A DNA stretch of 64,000 nt, from contig JANNYF010000338.1 in NCBI GenBank assembly GCA_031409955.1, positions 1 through 64,000 on the forward strand. Direction: 5' to 3'. The stretch's first letter is position 1, and each line of letters starts with the position of its first letter. The position numbers and the translations under genes were made by a program. Origin of the DNA: JAFDVL01 sp031409955. Lineage in GTDB: Bacteria; Acidobacteriota; Blastocatellia; RBC074. Below are positions 1 to 8,563 of this stretch, piece by piece. The notes below the pieces were generated by a model, which ran no database searches, was not told the DNA's origin, and saw only the letters and a list, made by a program, of their open reading frames with translations.

Positions 1-566
1 TGCAAAGCACGCTGAAGAGTTTGAGCATTGGCTTGTTGTTAGCGATTGTCGCCATCCTGCTGTTGCTCGCGGCCTACTTTCAATCCCTGCGCATCGCACT
101 GGTCGCGGTTGCTGCCGTGCCTGCGGTGTTGGCAGGCGTCAGTATCGCGCTTTGGATCACTGGCACAACGCTCAACGTGCAATCGTTTATGGGCGGGATT
201 ATGGCGATTGGCGTTTCGACGGCGAATGCGATTTTATTGGTGACGTTCGCGGAACAAGCGCGGCAACAAAATCACGATTCGGTTGCTGCTGCGATTGAAG
301 CCGCACGCACGCGGTTGCGCCCCATCTTGATGACGACGTTTGCGATGATTGCCGGAATGATTCCGCTGGCATTGGCGTTAGGCGAAGGCGGCGAACAAAC
401 GGCTCCGCTTGGACGCGCCGTCATTGGCGGGCTTGTTGCTTCGACGATGGCGGTGTTGTTTGTGCTGCCGGTGATTTTTGCAATGTTGCAACGCAAAGCA
501 AAGGCAGGATCGGCATCGCTGCATCCTAATGACAATGGGAACTTGAAAGACACCGAAGAACTATGA
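1..566 (+). CDS. RND efflux permease, C-terminal part (5' end outside window)
   Basis: This is the last roughly 188 codons of an inner-membrane proton-driven RND pump; the reading frame is open to the window edge. Visible are the final membrane bundle: a hydrophobic helix (SIGLLLAIVAILLLLAAYF), a second helix, the loop with GGIMAIGVSTANAILLVTF, the cytoplasmic stretch RTRLRPILMTTFAMIAGMIP, and a last helix before a short charged tail. That order is typical of AcrB/MdtB/CzcA-type permeases. The stop overlaps the adaptor start by four bases (ATGA), so the two are translationally coupled. The substrate cannot be read from this fragment. The internal TTG at 21 is not a real start. Confidence 0.9.
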   Translation, partial: QSTLKSLSIGLLLAIVAILLLLAAYFQSLRIALVAVAAVPAVLAGVSIALWITGTTLNVQSFMGGIMAIGVSTANAILLVTFAEQARQQNHDSVAAAIEAARTRLRPILMTTFAMIAGMIPLALALGEGGEQTAPLGRAVIGGLVASTMAVLFVLPVIFAMLQRKAKAGSASLHPNDNGNLKDTEEL

Positions 567-1792
567 ACGATAAACGAATTGCCACTCTGCTCTTGTTGCT
601 GCTTACTAGCGCATGTAACAAAGCGACGCCGCCCGCGCCCACCACGGTTGCCGCTGCGCCACCAACGCCTACCGTCATCGTCACGAATGTGATTACGCAA
701 GAGCTTTCGCGCAACCTGCGCTTGCCGGGTGAATTGCTGCCGTATCAGGATGTGCAGTTGTATCCGAGGGTGCAGGGGTTCATTTCATGGATTGGCGTAG
801 ATCGTGGCTCCGAAGTCAAAGTCGGACAAGTACTCGTACGCTTGACTGCACCAGAATTTGCGGCGCAACGTGGTGAAGCGGAAGCCAAAACCAACGTCTC
901 TACAGCACAAAAGCTCGAAGCCGAATCGCGTGTTGCAGGCATTCGCGCGCAACGCCTCGAAGCCGAAGCCAAGCTTGCTGCTTCCACCGCAACCTACAGT
1001 CGCTTGAAAGCCGCGTCTGCAACGCCGGGCGTAGTGTCCGGCAACGAACTGGAAAACGCACAACGCACGGTGGAAGCCGAGCAAGCGCGGGTGCAGTTTT
1101 ATAAGGAATCGGAAAAATCGTTAGCCGCACAAGTCAACGCATTGGCTGAGGGCGAAAAGGTTTCGCGTGCTTCGGTCAAAACTGTGCAGGTCAACCAAAA
1201 CTATTTGCAGATTACTGCTCCGTTCGCAGGCACCATTACCGAGCGGTTTGTACATCCCGGTGCGTTGGGCGGAACCACTCAATCGGTATTGCGCTTGCAG
1301 CAAATTGCGCGGTTGCGCTTGGTCGTTGCTGTGCCAGAAGCGGAACTCGCAGGCGTGGCAAAAGGCACGCGGGTCGAATTCACTGTGCCTGCGTTTTCGG
1401 GCGAAACCTTTGCCGGAGTCATCGCACGTATCGGCAATTCGCTGGACCCAAAAACGCGCACGATGCCCGTGGAATTGGACGTCAACAATCCTGCTAAAAA
1501 ATTAGCACCGGGCATGTTTCCCCAAGTTAATTGGCCTTCGCATCGTCCGCGCCCGTCGCTGTTTGTGCCCCTTTCGGCAGTAGCGACGACGACGGAAAAA
1601 ACATTTGTCATTCGGATCAAGAATGAGATTACCGAGTGGGTGGACGTGAAGCGCGGCACTTCGATCAACAAAGACGGCAAAGATTTGGTGGAGATTTTTG
1701 GCGATGTGGCGGAAGGCGATTCCATTGCCGTGCGCGGCACGGATGAATTGCGCGCGGGAACGAAAGCAACCACCAAAGCAGCAGGGAAGTAG
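563..1792 (+). CDS. RND efflux periplasmic adaptor lipoprotein (HlyD/MFP family)
   Basis: A 409-residue membrane-fusion protein that would link the preceding RND pump to an outer-membrane channel. It has a short signal peptide ending in TSAC with Cys18 as the likely lipidated residue, then a Thr/Pro linker, a barrel-sandwich (lipoyl) half at about 60-100, a long Ala/Glu-rich coiled-coil hairpin at about 95-200, the second lipoyl half (ITAPFAGTITERFVHPGALG), and a beta-barrel domain. The ATG overlaps the permease stop. No outer-membrane channel gene follows, so the complex probably borrows a TolC encoded elsewhere. Family assignment is firm; substrate unknown. Confidence 0.92.
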   Translation: MNDKRIATLLLLLLTSACNKATPPAPTTVAAAPPTPTVIVTNVITQELSRNLRLPGELLPYQDVQLYPRVQGFISWIGVDRGSEVKVGQVLVRLTAPEFAAQRGEAEAKTNVSTAQKLEAESRVAGIRAQRLEAEAKLAASTATYSRLKAASATPGVVSGNELENAQRTVEAEQARVQFYKESEKSLAAQVNALAEGEKVSRASVKTVQVNQNYLQITAPFAGTITERFVHPGALGGTTQSVLRLQQIARLRLVVAVPEAELAGVAKGTRVEFTVPAFSGETFAGVIARIGNSLDPKTRTMPVELDVNNPAKKLAPGMFPQVNWPSHRPRPSLFVPLSAVATTTEKTFVIRIKNEITEWVDVKRGTSINKDGKDLVEIFGDVAEGDSIAVRGTDELRAGTKATTKAAGK

Positions 1793-1968
1793 CAGCTTAA
1801 CGATTGGCGGGATAGCGAAATCGTAACCTGCGCGCCAATTCAAGCGGAAAATTTTTATCGTCCACACCTGCGTTTGCAGTGACCAGCACCTGCTCCCAGC
1901 ATTCATTTAGGCATCTCACTGCAAACTCGCGTTAACTTATTGAAGCGGTTCGCACCCCAGCATTTTTC

Positions 1969-1997
1969 TTGACAAGAATTGTCACCTACCTTAGTAT
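1969..1997 (+). promoter_or_regulatory. sigma70-type promoter for the pil block
   Basis: A perfect TTGACA -35 box (1969-1974), a 17-bp spacer and TAGTAT as -10 (1992-1997) lie upstream of pilB, predicting a start near 2004 and an untranslated leader of about 110 bases. It is the best sigma70-like match I saw in the window. Confidence 0.65.
1970..1984. promoter_or_regulatory. palindromic operator candidate over the pilB -35 box
   Basis: TGACAA-GAA-TTGTCA is a perfect 6+6 inverted repeat with a 3-base centre that overlaps the -35 box, which is the placement expected for a repressor site. A similar palindrome (CGACAA-ATA-TTGTCG) lies at 45258-45272. The binding protein is unknown. Confidence 0.35.
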
Positions 1998-2115
1998 CCG
2001 ACACGTGCGTTAGACGTTGTTTAAATACAGCGAGATTGCCCCTCTAAGCTGGCGGCCTCAACCTCAAACTCATCTTTACGCCTTGCCCCTTGGCGTCGTC
2101 GGAGACCGAAAATCA

Positions 2116-3978
2116 ATGTCAGGCAAATTAGGCGAAATCCTCATCCGTCAGAACCTGCTCACGCCCGACCAACTTAAAGAAGCGGTCGAATACCAACGGC
2201 GCAATAATCTAGGGCTGACTGCAAGCCTAGTTCATCTCGGGGCGGTTTCTGAGCAACAAATTACGTCCGCTTTGAGCAAGCAATATGGTGTCCCTTCCAT
2301 TGATTTTTCGACGGTTGAAATTGATGAAAATGTGACGCGTCTGGTGCCGCGCGAAGTCGCGCAAAAATATTGTGTAGTGCCGGTATCGCGGCGCGGAGCC
2401 ACGCTCACGCTGGCGATGGCTGATCCGGCAAACGTCTATGCAATGGACGACATCAAGTTCGTTACAGGGTTCACGATTGAACCGGTCGTCGCGTCAGAGA
2501 TCAGCGTTCGGCAAGCGATTGATCGGGGCTATGGCGGCGTCCGCGCGCTTGATTTACATACAGGCAAAGAAGTTCTCAGCCCGTTGGAAAAAGCAGCGTC
2601 GGAGTCGCAGTTCAATCGTCCGTTGCAAAAGAAAAAGGAAAAGACTGAAACAGCGAAACCAGAAGGGCTTTCTTCCAACGATCTGGCGGCGGCGGCGAAT
2701 TTGGTGTCGGAGTTTGAATCGGAATTTGGCGATGCGGAAGACGCGCTAGAGGTTTTGGAAGAGCAGTCTGAAATTGACATTCGCTCGCTGGAAGGTACAA
2801 GTCAGGAAGCGCCGGTTGTGCGGCTAGTTAATGTCATTTTGGTGGAATCGTTGCGGCGCGGGGCTTCGGACATTCACATCGAACCTTATGAACGCGAATT
2901 TCGCGTGCGCTTTCGCATTGACGGCATTCTTTACAACATCATGAATCCGCCGCTGAAATTGCGGGATGCGCTGATTTCGCGGCTCAAGATCATGTCGAAA
3001 CTCGACATTTCCGAGAAGCGATTGCCCCAGGATGGGCGCATCAAAATTAAGCTCCGCTTCGAAGGCAAATCGCGCGAGTTGGACTTCCGCGTCTCGTCGC
3101 TGCCGACATTGTTCGGCGAAAAAGTTGTGCTGCGATTGCTCGATAAAGAAAAGCTGATGCTCGATATGACGAAGCTCGGCTTTGAGGTATCAAGCCTGGA
3201 AAAATTCAAGCGCAACATCGAAAAGCCGTACGGCATGTGCCTGGTCACGGGACCAACTGGCTCCGGCAAAACCAACACGTTGTATTCCGCGCTGCAATCG
3301 CTCAACACAATTGACACTAACATTATGACCGCCGAAGACCCGGTCGAATTCAATTTGATGGGCATCAATCAGGTGCAGATCAAGGACCAAATTGGGCTGA
3401 CGTTTGCGGCGGCTTTGCGGTCGTTTTTGCGGCAAGACCCAAATATTATCCTGGTCGGCGAAATCCGCGATTTTGAAACCGCTGAAATCGCGGTCAAAGC
3501 CGCGCTCACCGGGCACATGGTGTTGTCTACGCTGCACACAAATGACGCGCCTTCGACGGTCTCGCGGCTGATGAATATGGGCATTGAGCCGTTCCTGGTT
3601 GCCACGTCGGTCAACCTCATCCAGGCCCAACGTCTGATTCGTCGCATTTGCGCCAACTGCAAAGGGGAATTGCAACTTCCGGTGCAGGCGCTGCTGGATT
3701 TTGGGTTCGGAGAAGAAGAATCGCAGGCAATGAAACTGTACAAGGGCAAGGGTTGCGAGAAGTGCAATGGCACGGGCTACAAAGGCCGCGTTGGGTTGTA
3801 CGAAGTGATGGAAATGACTGATTCCTTGCGCGAATTGATTCTGGTCGGGGCGTCGAACATTGAATTGCGCAAACAGGCGATTGACGACGGCATGATTACG
3901 TTGCGCGGCAGCGGCGTAGAAAAGGTTCGACAAGGGATCACGACGATGGAAGAAGTCGTCCGCGAAACTGTCAAATAA
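2116..3978 (+). CDS. pilB: type IV pilus assembly ATPase PilB
   Basis: Cytoplasmic hexameric ATPase powering pilus extension, 620 residues from the chosen ATG. The N-terminal GspE/PilB domain begins at once (MSGKLGEILIRQ). The ATPase core shows Walker A GPTGSGKT at about 379-386, an Asp box, and GEIRD near 447. A tetracysteine zinc site, CANC (512-515) and CEKC (547-550), is characteristic of PilB/GspE and absent from PilT. The frame is open upstream to a TTG at 2017, but the ATG at 2116 has GGAGA ten bases ahead and starts the conserved domain. First gene of the pil block. A GspE of a type II secretion system is the alternative, disfavoured by pilT and pilA alongside. Confidence 0.93.
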   Translation: MSGKLGEILIRQNLLTPDQLKEAVEYQRRNNLGLTASLVHLGAVSEQQITSALSKQYGVPSIDFSTVEIDENVTRLVPREVAQKYCVVPVSRRGATLTLAMADPANVYAMDDIKFVTGFTIEPVVASEISVRQAIDRGYGGVRALDLHTGKEVLSPLEKAASESQFNRPLQKKKEKTETAKPEGLSSNDLAAAANLVSEFESEFGDAEDALEVLEEQSEIDIRSLEGTSQEAPVVRLVNVILVESLRRGASDIHIEPYEREFRVRFRIDGILYNIMNPPLKLRDALISRLKIMSKLDISEKRLPQDGRIKIKLRFEGKSRELDFRVSSLPTLFGEKVVLRLLDKEKLMLDMTKLGFEVSSLEKFKRNIEKPYGMCLVTGPTGSGKTNTLYSALQSLNTIDTNIMTAEDPVEFNLMGINQVQIKDQIGLTFAAALRSFLRQDPNIILVGEIRDFETAEIAVKAALTGHMVLSTLHTNDAPSTVSRLMNMGIEPFLVATSVNLIQAQRLIRRICANCKGELQLPVQALLDFGFGEEESQAMKLYKGKGCEKCNGTGYKGRVGLYEVMEMTDSLRELILVGASNIELRKQAIDDGMITLRGSGVEKVRQGITTMEEVVRETVK

Positions 3979-3980
3979 AC

Positions 3981-4037
3981 ACGTAGTGGCGAATTCATTC
4001 GCTGTGGTTTTTTAAGCAGGTAAATTTGCTACTACGT
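3981..4037. repeat. dispersed palindromic repeat, family I, copy 1
   Basis: An imperfect palindrome bounded by ACGTAGTGGC and GCTACTACGT, with inner AATTC-rich arms. A second copy sits at 22071-22126. This copy lies between pilB and pilT; its right end contains the GTG at 4036, which makes that codon an unlikely start for pilT. Its right arm is shorter than that of copy 2. Confidence 0.8.
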
Positions 4038-4053
4038 GAAACGGGAACACGCT

Positions 4054-5364
4054 ATGGCGAACGAAAACCTTACTCTCACTGACCTTCTGAAGCGCATGAC
4101 CGAAATGCGCGGATCGGATTTGCACATCACGTTGAATTCACCGCCGCAAATTCGCGTGGATGGCGAAATGCACCCGCTCACGGAATTCGAAAACATGAAT
4201 GCGGCAGACACCAAATCATTGGCGTACTCGGTGTTGACCGATGCGCAAAAACACCGATTTGAAGAAGACCTGGAGCTGGATTTTTCGTTTGGCGTCAAAG
4301 GGCTGTCGCGGTTTCGCGCGAACCTGTTCAATCAAAAAGGCGCGGTGGCCGCCGTGTTCCGTGCGATTCCCTACGAAATCAAAACGTTCGAGCAACTGAA
4401 TCTGCCAAAGATTGTGTCGCAGCTTTGCGAAAAGCCGCGCGGCTTGATTCTTGTCACTGGCCCGACGGGTTCGGGCAAATCTACGACATTGGCCGCGATG
4501 CTCGACAAAATCAACCGAGACCGTCACGACCACATTCTGACGATTGAAGACCCGATTGAATTTCTGCATCCGCACCGCAACTGTCTGGTCAATCAACGCG
4601 AAGTCAAAGCCGATACGCATAGCTTCACCAGCGCGCTGCGCTCCGCCTTGCGCCAGGACCCGGACGTGGTGCTGATCGGCGAAATGCGCGACCTCGAAAC
4701 CATCGAAGCCGCGTTGCGCATTGCCGAAACCGGTCATATGACGTTTGGCACGCTGCACACAAATTCTGCGGCGGCCACCATCAACCGTGTCATTGACGTG
4801 TTTCCCGCGTATCAACAATCCCAGATTCGCGCGCAGTTGAGTTTGGTGCTGGAAGGCGTGATGTGTCAGACGCTGCTGCCAAAAGCGCACGGTACCGGGC
4901 GCGTCATGGCGTTGGAAATCCTGATGCCCAATCCGGCCATTCGCAATCTAATCCGCGAAGACAAGATTCACCAGATTTATTCGATGATGCAAACCGGGCA
5001 GGAAAAATACGGCATGCAAACGCTCAATCAATCGCTGGCGACGCTATATTTTCAAAAACATATCACGCTTGAATCCGCCATCCAGCGTTCGGCGCACCCA
5101 GAGGAATTGCAAGACCTGATCAATCGGGGTGCGGGCCTCATCAATTACACGGGAGATCGCGGGGCAGCGGCGACCAAAGCCAGCCAGCCAAATCAGCTAT
5201 CAGTGCAAACTGCAATGCCGCCGGGGGTACAGCCGGGAACTGTTGCTCCGCCCGCGCCTCCGGGCGCAAGTCCCTTTGCCTCTCCGACGCCTGGCACGAG
5301 TCCTTTTGCACCTTCGCCGCCGGGGTCAGGCCCGAATCCGTTTGCGCCGCCGGGGCGACGTTGA
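4054..5364 (+). CDS. pilT: twitching motility retraction ATPase PilT
   Basis: Cytoplasmic ATPase that depolymerises the pilus. Walker A GPTGSGKS begins near residue 136; GEMRDLETIEAAL is the Walker B region; the PilT-specific AIRNLIRE motif is present, and there is no tetracysteine site. The ATG at 4054 gives MANENLTLTDLL, the normal PilT opening, with a GGGA box seven bases ahead; a GTG at 4036 in the same frame falls inside a repeat. At 436 residues it is longer than most PilT (about 350): the last 60-70 residues form a Pro/Gly/Ala tail with repeated SPFA or NPFA units. Followed 87 bases later by pilC. Confidence 0.93.
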   Translation: MANENLTLTDLLKRMTEMRGSDLHITLNSPPQIRVDGEMHPLTEFENMNAADTKSLAYSVLTDAQKHRFEEDLELDFSFGVKGLSRFRANLFNQKGAVAAVFRAIPYEIKTFEQLNLPKIVSQLCEKPRGLILVTGPTGSGKSTTLAAMLDKINRDRHDHILTIEDPIEFLHPHRNCLVNQREVKADTHSFTSALRSALRQDPDVVLIGEMRDLETIEAALRIAETGHMTFGTLHTNSAAATINRVIDVFPAYQQSQIRAQLSLVLEGVMCQTLLPKAHGTGRVMALEILMPNPAIRNLIREDKIHQIYSMMQTGQEKYGMQTLNQSLATLYFQKHITLESAIQRSAHPEELQDLINRGAGLINYTGDRGAAATKASQPNQLSVQTAMPPGVQPGTVAPPAPPGASPFASPTPGTSPFAPSPPGSGPNPFAPPGRR

Positions 5365-5451
5365 TTTGCTATTTGAATTGCTGCTCCTCCGCCCGCGGCC
5401 CTGGGCACGGAGCCAGCCTTGAGTTTTAGAGAAATTATTTACGAGGAAATC

Positions 5452-6675
5452 ATGCCAATTTACGCTTATAAGGGCCGCAATCGGGCAAACGAGAATGTTA
5501 GTGGAGAGAAAACCGCCGAGAATCGGGAAGCGTTGGATCGCTTGCTCAAGCGCGAGCAGATTACCATCACGAATGTCCGGGAAAAAGGACGCGAAATAGC
5601 GCTGCCTAAGCTCAAAGGAAGACAGAGCGTCAATGCCAAAGAACTGTCCATTTTCACCAAACAGTTCTCGGTAATGATTGATGCGGGGTTGCCGCTGGTG
5701 CAATGTCTGGACATTTTGGCGGCTCAGCAACCGAACAAGTTTTTTGCGCAATCCATCAGCGGCGTGCAGGCCGATGTCGAAGCCGGCAGCACGTTGGCTG
5801 CCGCGATGGAAAAACAACCGAAGGTCTTTGATCGGCTTTACACCAATATGGTTGCGGCAGGCGAAACGGGCGGTATTCTCGACAACATCCTGCAACGCTT
5901 GTCGGTTTACATTGAAAAGGCTGTGAAGCTGAAGTCGGACATCAAGGGCGCGATGATGTATCCGGTCATCGTCGTTATCATGGCGGTCATCGTGATTTCG
6001 GTAATTATGATCGTCGTGATTCCATCCTTCACCCAAATCTTCAAGGAGTTGTTGGGCGGTGATGCCGGGCTGCCGGTGCCCACGCAAATCGTTGTCAACA
6101 TCAGCCACTTTCTGGTGGGCTATTGGTGGCTGCTGGCTCTGGTGAGCGGCGCGACTGCTTATGGGATCAAAATGTATTACGCGACGCCGAAAGGCAAGCG
6201 GGTCATTGACAACATGTTGCTGAAGGCACCGATCCTGGGCCCAGTCGTCAAAAAAGTGGCGGTCGCGCGCTTTGCACGCACGCTTTCGACGCTGCTTTCT
6301 TCGGGTGTTTCGATCCTTGAAGCGCTTGACATCACGGCCTGCACGGCCGGCAACGTGATGATTGAGGAAGCGATTCTCAAAGTACGTGCTGGCGTCGAAC
6401 GCGGGCAGACGTTAGTCGAACCGCTCAATGCGACGGGCATTTTCCCCAGTATGGTGGGGCAGATGATTGGCATCGGTGAACAAACCGGCGCGCTGGATAC
6501 AATGCTCGGCAAGATTGCTGATTTTTACGAACAGGAAGTGGATTCGGCAGTTGCCGGGCTGCTGACGTTGATCGAACCCTTGATGATCGGCTTTCTCGGC
6601 ATCAGCATCGGCGGCATTGTTATTGCCATGTATCTGCCGTTGTTCACTCTGATCGGAAAGCTGTCGGGCAAATAG
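5452..6675 (+). CDS. pilC: type IV pilus inner-membrane platform protein PilC
   Basis: A 407-residue polytopic protein of the GspF/PilC family, which couples the PilB and PilT motors to pilin assembly. It has the N-terminal cytoplasmic region starting MPIYAYKGRN, two homologous T2SSF domains (about 70-195 and 270-395), a hydrophobic stretch rich in Ile/Val/Met near 175-200, and C-terminal helices. GAGGA lies six bases before the ATG at 5452; the TTG at 5419 in frame has no such support. Lies between pilT and the PilS-like kinase, same strand. Confidence 0.92.
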   Translation: MPIYAYKGRNRANENVSGEKTAENREALDRLLKREQITITNVREKGREIALPKLKGRQSVNAKELSIFTKQFSVMIDAGLPLVQCLDILAAQQPNKFFAQSISGVQADVEAGSTLAAAMEKQPKVFDRLYTNMVAAGETGGILDNILQRLSVYIEKAVKLKSDIKGAMMYPVIVVIMAVIVISVIMIVVIPSFTQIFKELLGGDAGLPVPTQIVVNISHFLVGYWWLLALVSGATAYGIKMYYATPKGKRVIDNMLLKAPILGPVVKKVAVARFARTLSTLLSSGVSILEALDITACTAGNVMIEEAILKVRAGVERGQTLVEPLNATGIFPSMVGQMIGIGEQTGALDTMLGKIADFYEQEVDSAVAGLLTLIEPLMIGFLGISIGGIVIAMYLPLFTLIGKLSGK

Positions 6676-6698
6676 CGATGTCAGGCGTGAGGTGATTT

Positions 6699-8393
6699 AT
6701 GGAACAACCCAAACCGAATTTATTTCGCACGGGCAAGACCGACCGATTTAGAAGCTATCTCACCTGGTTGTTGATCGGACGTCCCGGTGCGGTCTTGACC
6801 TTGCTGGCAGCGGCCTACGCCTTGCGGCAAGTCGTCAAACCTGAAGTAGTCGAGCATCTCTTGGAAAGCGTGGTCTGGATCACCGGGGCGACGTTTGGTG
6901 TAACGTTCGTGTATGCCTTACTGAGCCTATTTTCCAAGCAATATCGGTTTCAGGCGTATCTGCAAATGATCGGGGATGTCGCGTTGGTGACGTGGTTGGT
7001 CTATTTGACTGACGCGGTGCGCTCGCCTTTTATCGCTCTGTATTTGATCGTGATTTTTACGATCAGTTGTCTCACCTCGAAGTACGGAACCTACTTATTG
7101 ACGTCGTTAATTACGGCTTGTTATCTGGGGCTGGTGATGCAAGTCCATCAGCAGTTCCCGGACAAGGTGATCGTCCATCAGACGGCGATTGGCTTTTATG
7201 TCTTTGCATTTTTTGCCGTCGCGTTTTTGAGCAGCCAATTCAACGAACAGCTTTCGCGGACGGATGCGAATCTGGCGCTGGCGAATCGCAAACTCAACGA
7301 CATTCGCGCTTTCAGCGAACGCGTGATTGACAGTATCAGCAGCGGCTTGGTGACGATTGATTTACAACATCAAATCATTTCGTTCAATCGCGCCGCCGAA
7401 GAAATCACGGGCTTCAACGCGGCGCAAGTGGTCGGCAAACATTTGAATGCGCTCTTCCCGACCATTTCGGATCAGCTCGAAGCAGGCAAGGATGTGCTGC
7501 TGGGCGGACACGGTCTGTCGCGCTTGAATCTGGATTGCAAAACGGCGGAAGGTAAGCAGATTCAATTGGGCTTCAGCATCTCGCCGTTGACGACCGTGAC
7601 GGGCGAAATCACCGGATTCGTTTTGCCCTTTCAGGATTTGACGGACGTGATGCGATTGGAACGCGATGTGCGGCGGCAGGATCGGTTGGCGGCTCTGGGA
7701 CGCGTCGCCGCAGCCATCGCGCACGAAATTCGCAATCCACTGGCTTCGATGCGCGGCGCAGTGCAGGTGCTGGGCAACGATTCCCGACTGTCCGATGAAG
7801 ATGCGCAGTTGATGAATATCGTGTTGCGCGAATCGGATCGCATTGATCGCATCATCAGCGACTTCCTGATGTATGCGCGCCCGCGCCAGCCGGAAAAAGA
7901 AGTCGTGGATTTAAATCACTTGCTGGAAGAAACCCTGACGTTGTTGCGCTATAACTCGGAAATTGACAGCAGCAAATATCAGTTGCTCGCCGAGCCTTGC
8001 GCCGACCCGGCCTTGATCTTTGCCGACCCGGGGCAGATGCGGCAGGTGTTGTGGAATCTGGCGCGCAACGCGATCAAGGCGATGACCGATGGCGGCACGT
8101 TTACGATTGCGATTCGTCGCAGCGGGGACGGAACGATGATTCAAGTGGATTTCACCGACCTGGGCATTGGCATGACCGAAGAACAGATCGAACGGATTTT
8201 TGAACCGTTCAGCTCTTTCAGTGCAGGCGGCACCGGCCTGGGAATGAGCGTCGTGTATCACATCATCAGTGAACATCGCGGCAAGATAGACATCAAGAGC
8301 GAGGTTGGTCAGGGCACAACCATCTCGCTTCTGTTCGCCGCTCACCTCGAAACTCATACCGAAGAAAAAGCCGTTAGCGCTGCGTATGCTTGA
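6699..8393 (+). CDS. pilS: membrane PAS sensor histidine kinase, PilS-like
   Basis: A 564-residue kinase. Residues 20-190 hold about six membrane segments in pairs, as in PilS. A PAS domain follows (about 205-310), then a HisKA dimerisation domain with phospho-acceptor His342 in IAHEIRNPLASMRG, and a HATPase_c domain ending with GTGLGMSVVYHII. A GAGGTGAT box precedes the ATG. Its position between pilC and an NtrC-type regulator indicates it is the PilS partner of a PilS-PilR pair, sensing pilin level in the membrane in known systems. The signal here is unknown. Confidence 0.88.
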   Translation: MEQPKPNLFRTGKTDRFRSYLTWLLIGRPGAVLTLLAAAYALRQVVKPEVVEHLLESVVWITGATFGVTFVYALLSLFSKQYRFQAYLQMIGDVALVTWLVYLTDAVRSPFIALYLIVIFTISCLTSKYGTYLLTSLITACYLGLVMQVHQQFPDKVIVHQTAIGFYVFAFFAVAFLSSQFNEQLSRTDANLALANRKLNDIRAFSERVIDSISSGLVTIDLQHQIISFNRAAEEITGFNAAQVVGKHLNALFPTISDQLEAGKDVLLGGHGLSRLNLDCKTAEGKQIQLGFSISPLTTVTGEITGFVLPFQDLTDVMRLERDVRRQDRLAALGRVAAAIAHEIRNPLASMRGAVQVLGNDSRLSDEDAQLMNIVLRESDRIDRIISDFLMYARPRQPEKEVVDLNHLLEETLTLLRYNSEIDSSKYQLLAEPCADPALIFADPGQMRQVLWNLARNAIKAMTDGGTFTIAIRRSGDGTMIQVDFTDLGIGMTEEQIERIFEPFSSFSAGGTGLGMSVVYHIISEHRGKIDIKSEVGQGTTISLLFAAHLETHTEEKAVSAAYA

Positions 8394-8475
8394 TGGGCCG
8401 ACGTTGGATGCACGCTGACCCCCGTTGAAATTTATGCAAGCCTCATTTGCGGCTCATTTGCGGTGGTGGAATGCC

Positions 8476-8501
8476 GCGACAGCCGCCACCCCGGCTGTCG
8501 C
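8476..8501. repeat. perfect GC-rich hairpin between pilS and pilR
   Basis: A perfect 10-bp stem (GCGACAGCCG / CGGCTGTCGC) with a 6-base loop in the 170-base gap between the kinase and regulator genes. No U-run follows on either strand, so it is not a classical terminator; it may be an attenuator, a processing site or another dispersed palindrome. Confidence 0.6.
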
Positions 8502-8563
8502 TGACCCCAAATGAGTCCCTCACAATCGTAGGTGATCCCCCGTGTGGAGTTGAAAATTGTAGT

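Noticed and set aside
2017..2115. Longer pilB start at TTG 2017
   Set aside because: No conserved sequence before MSGKLGEIL, and the ATG at 2116 has a ribosome site.
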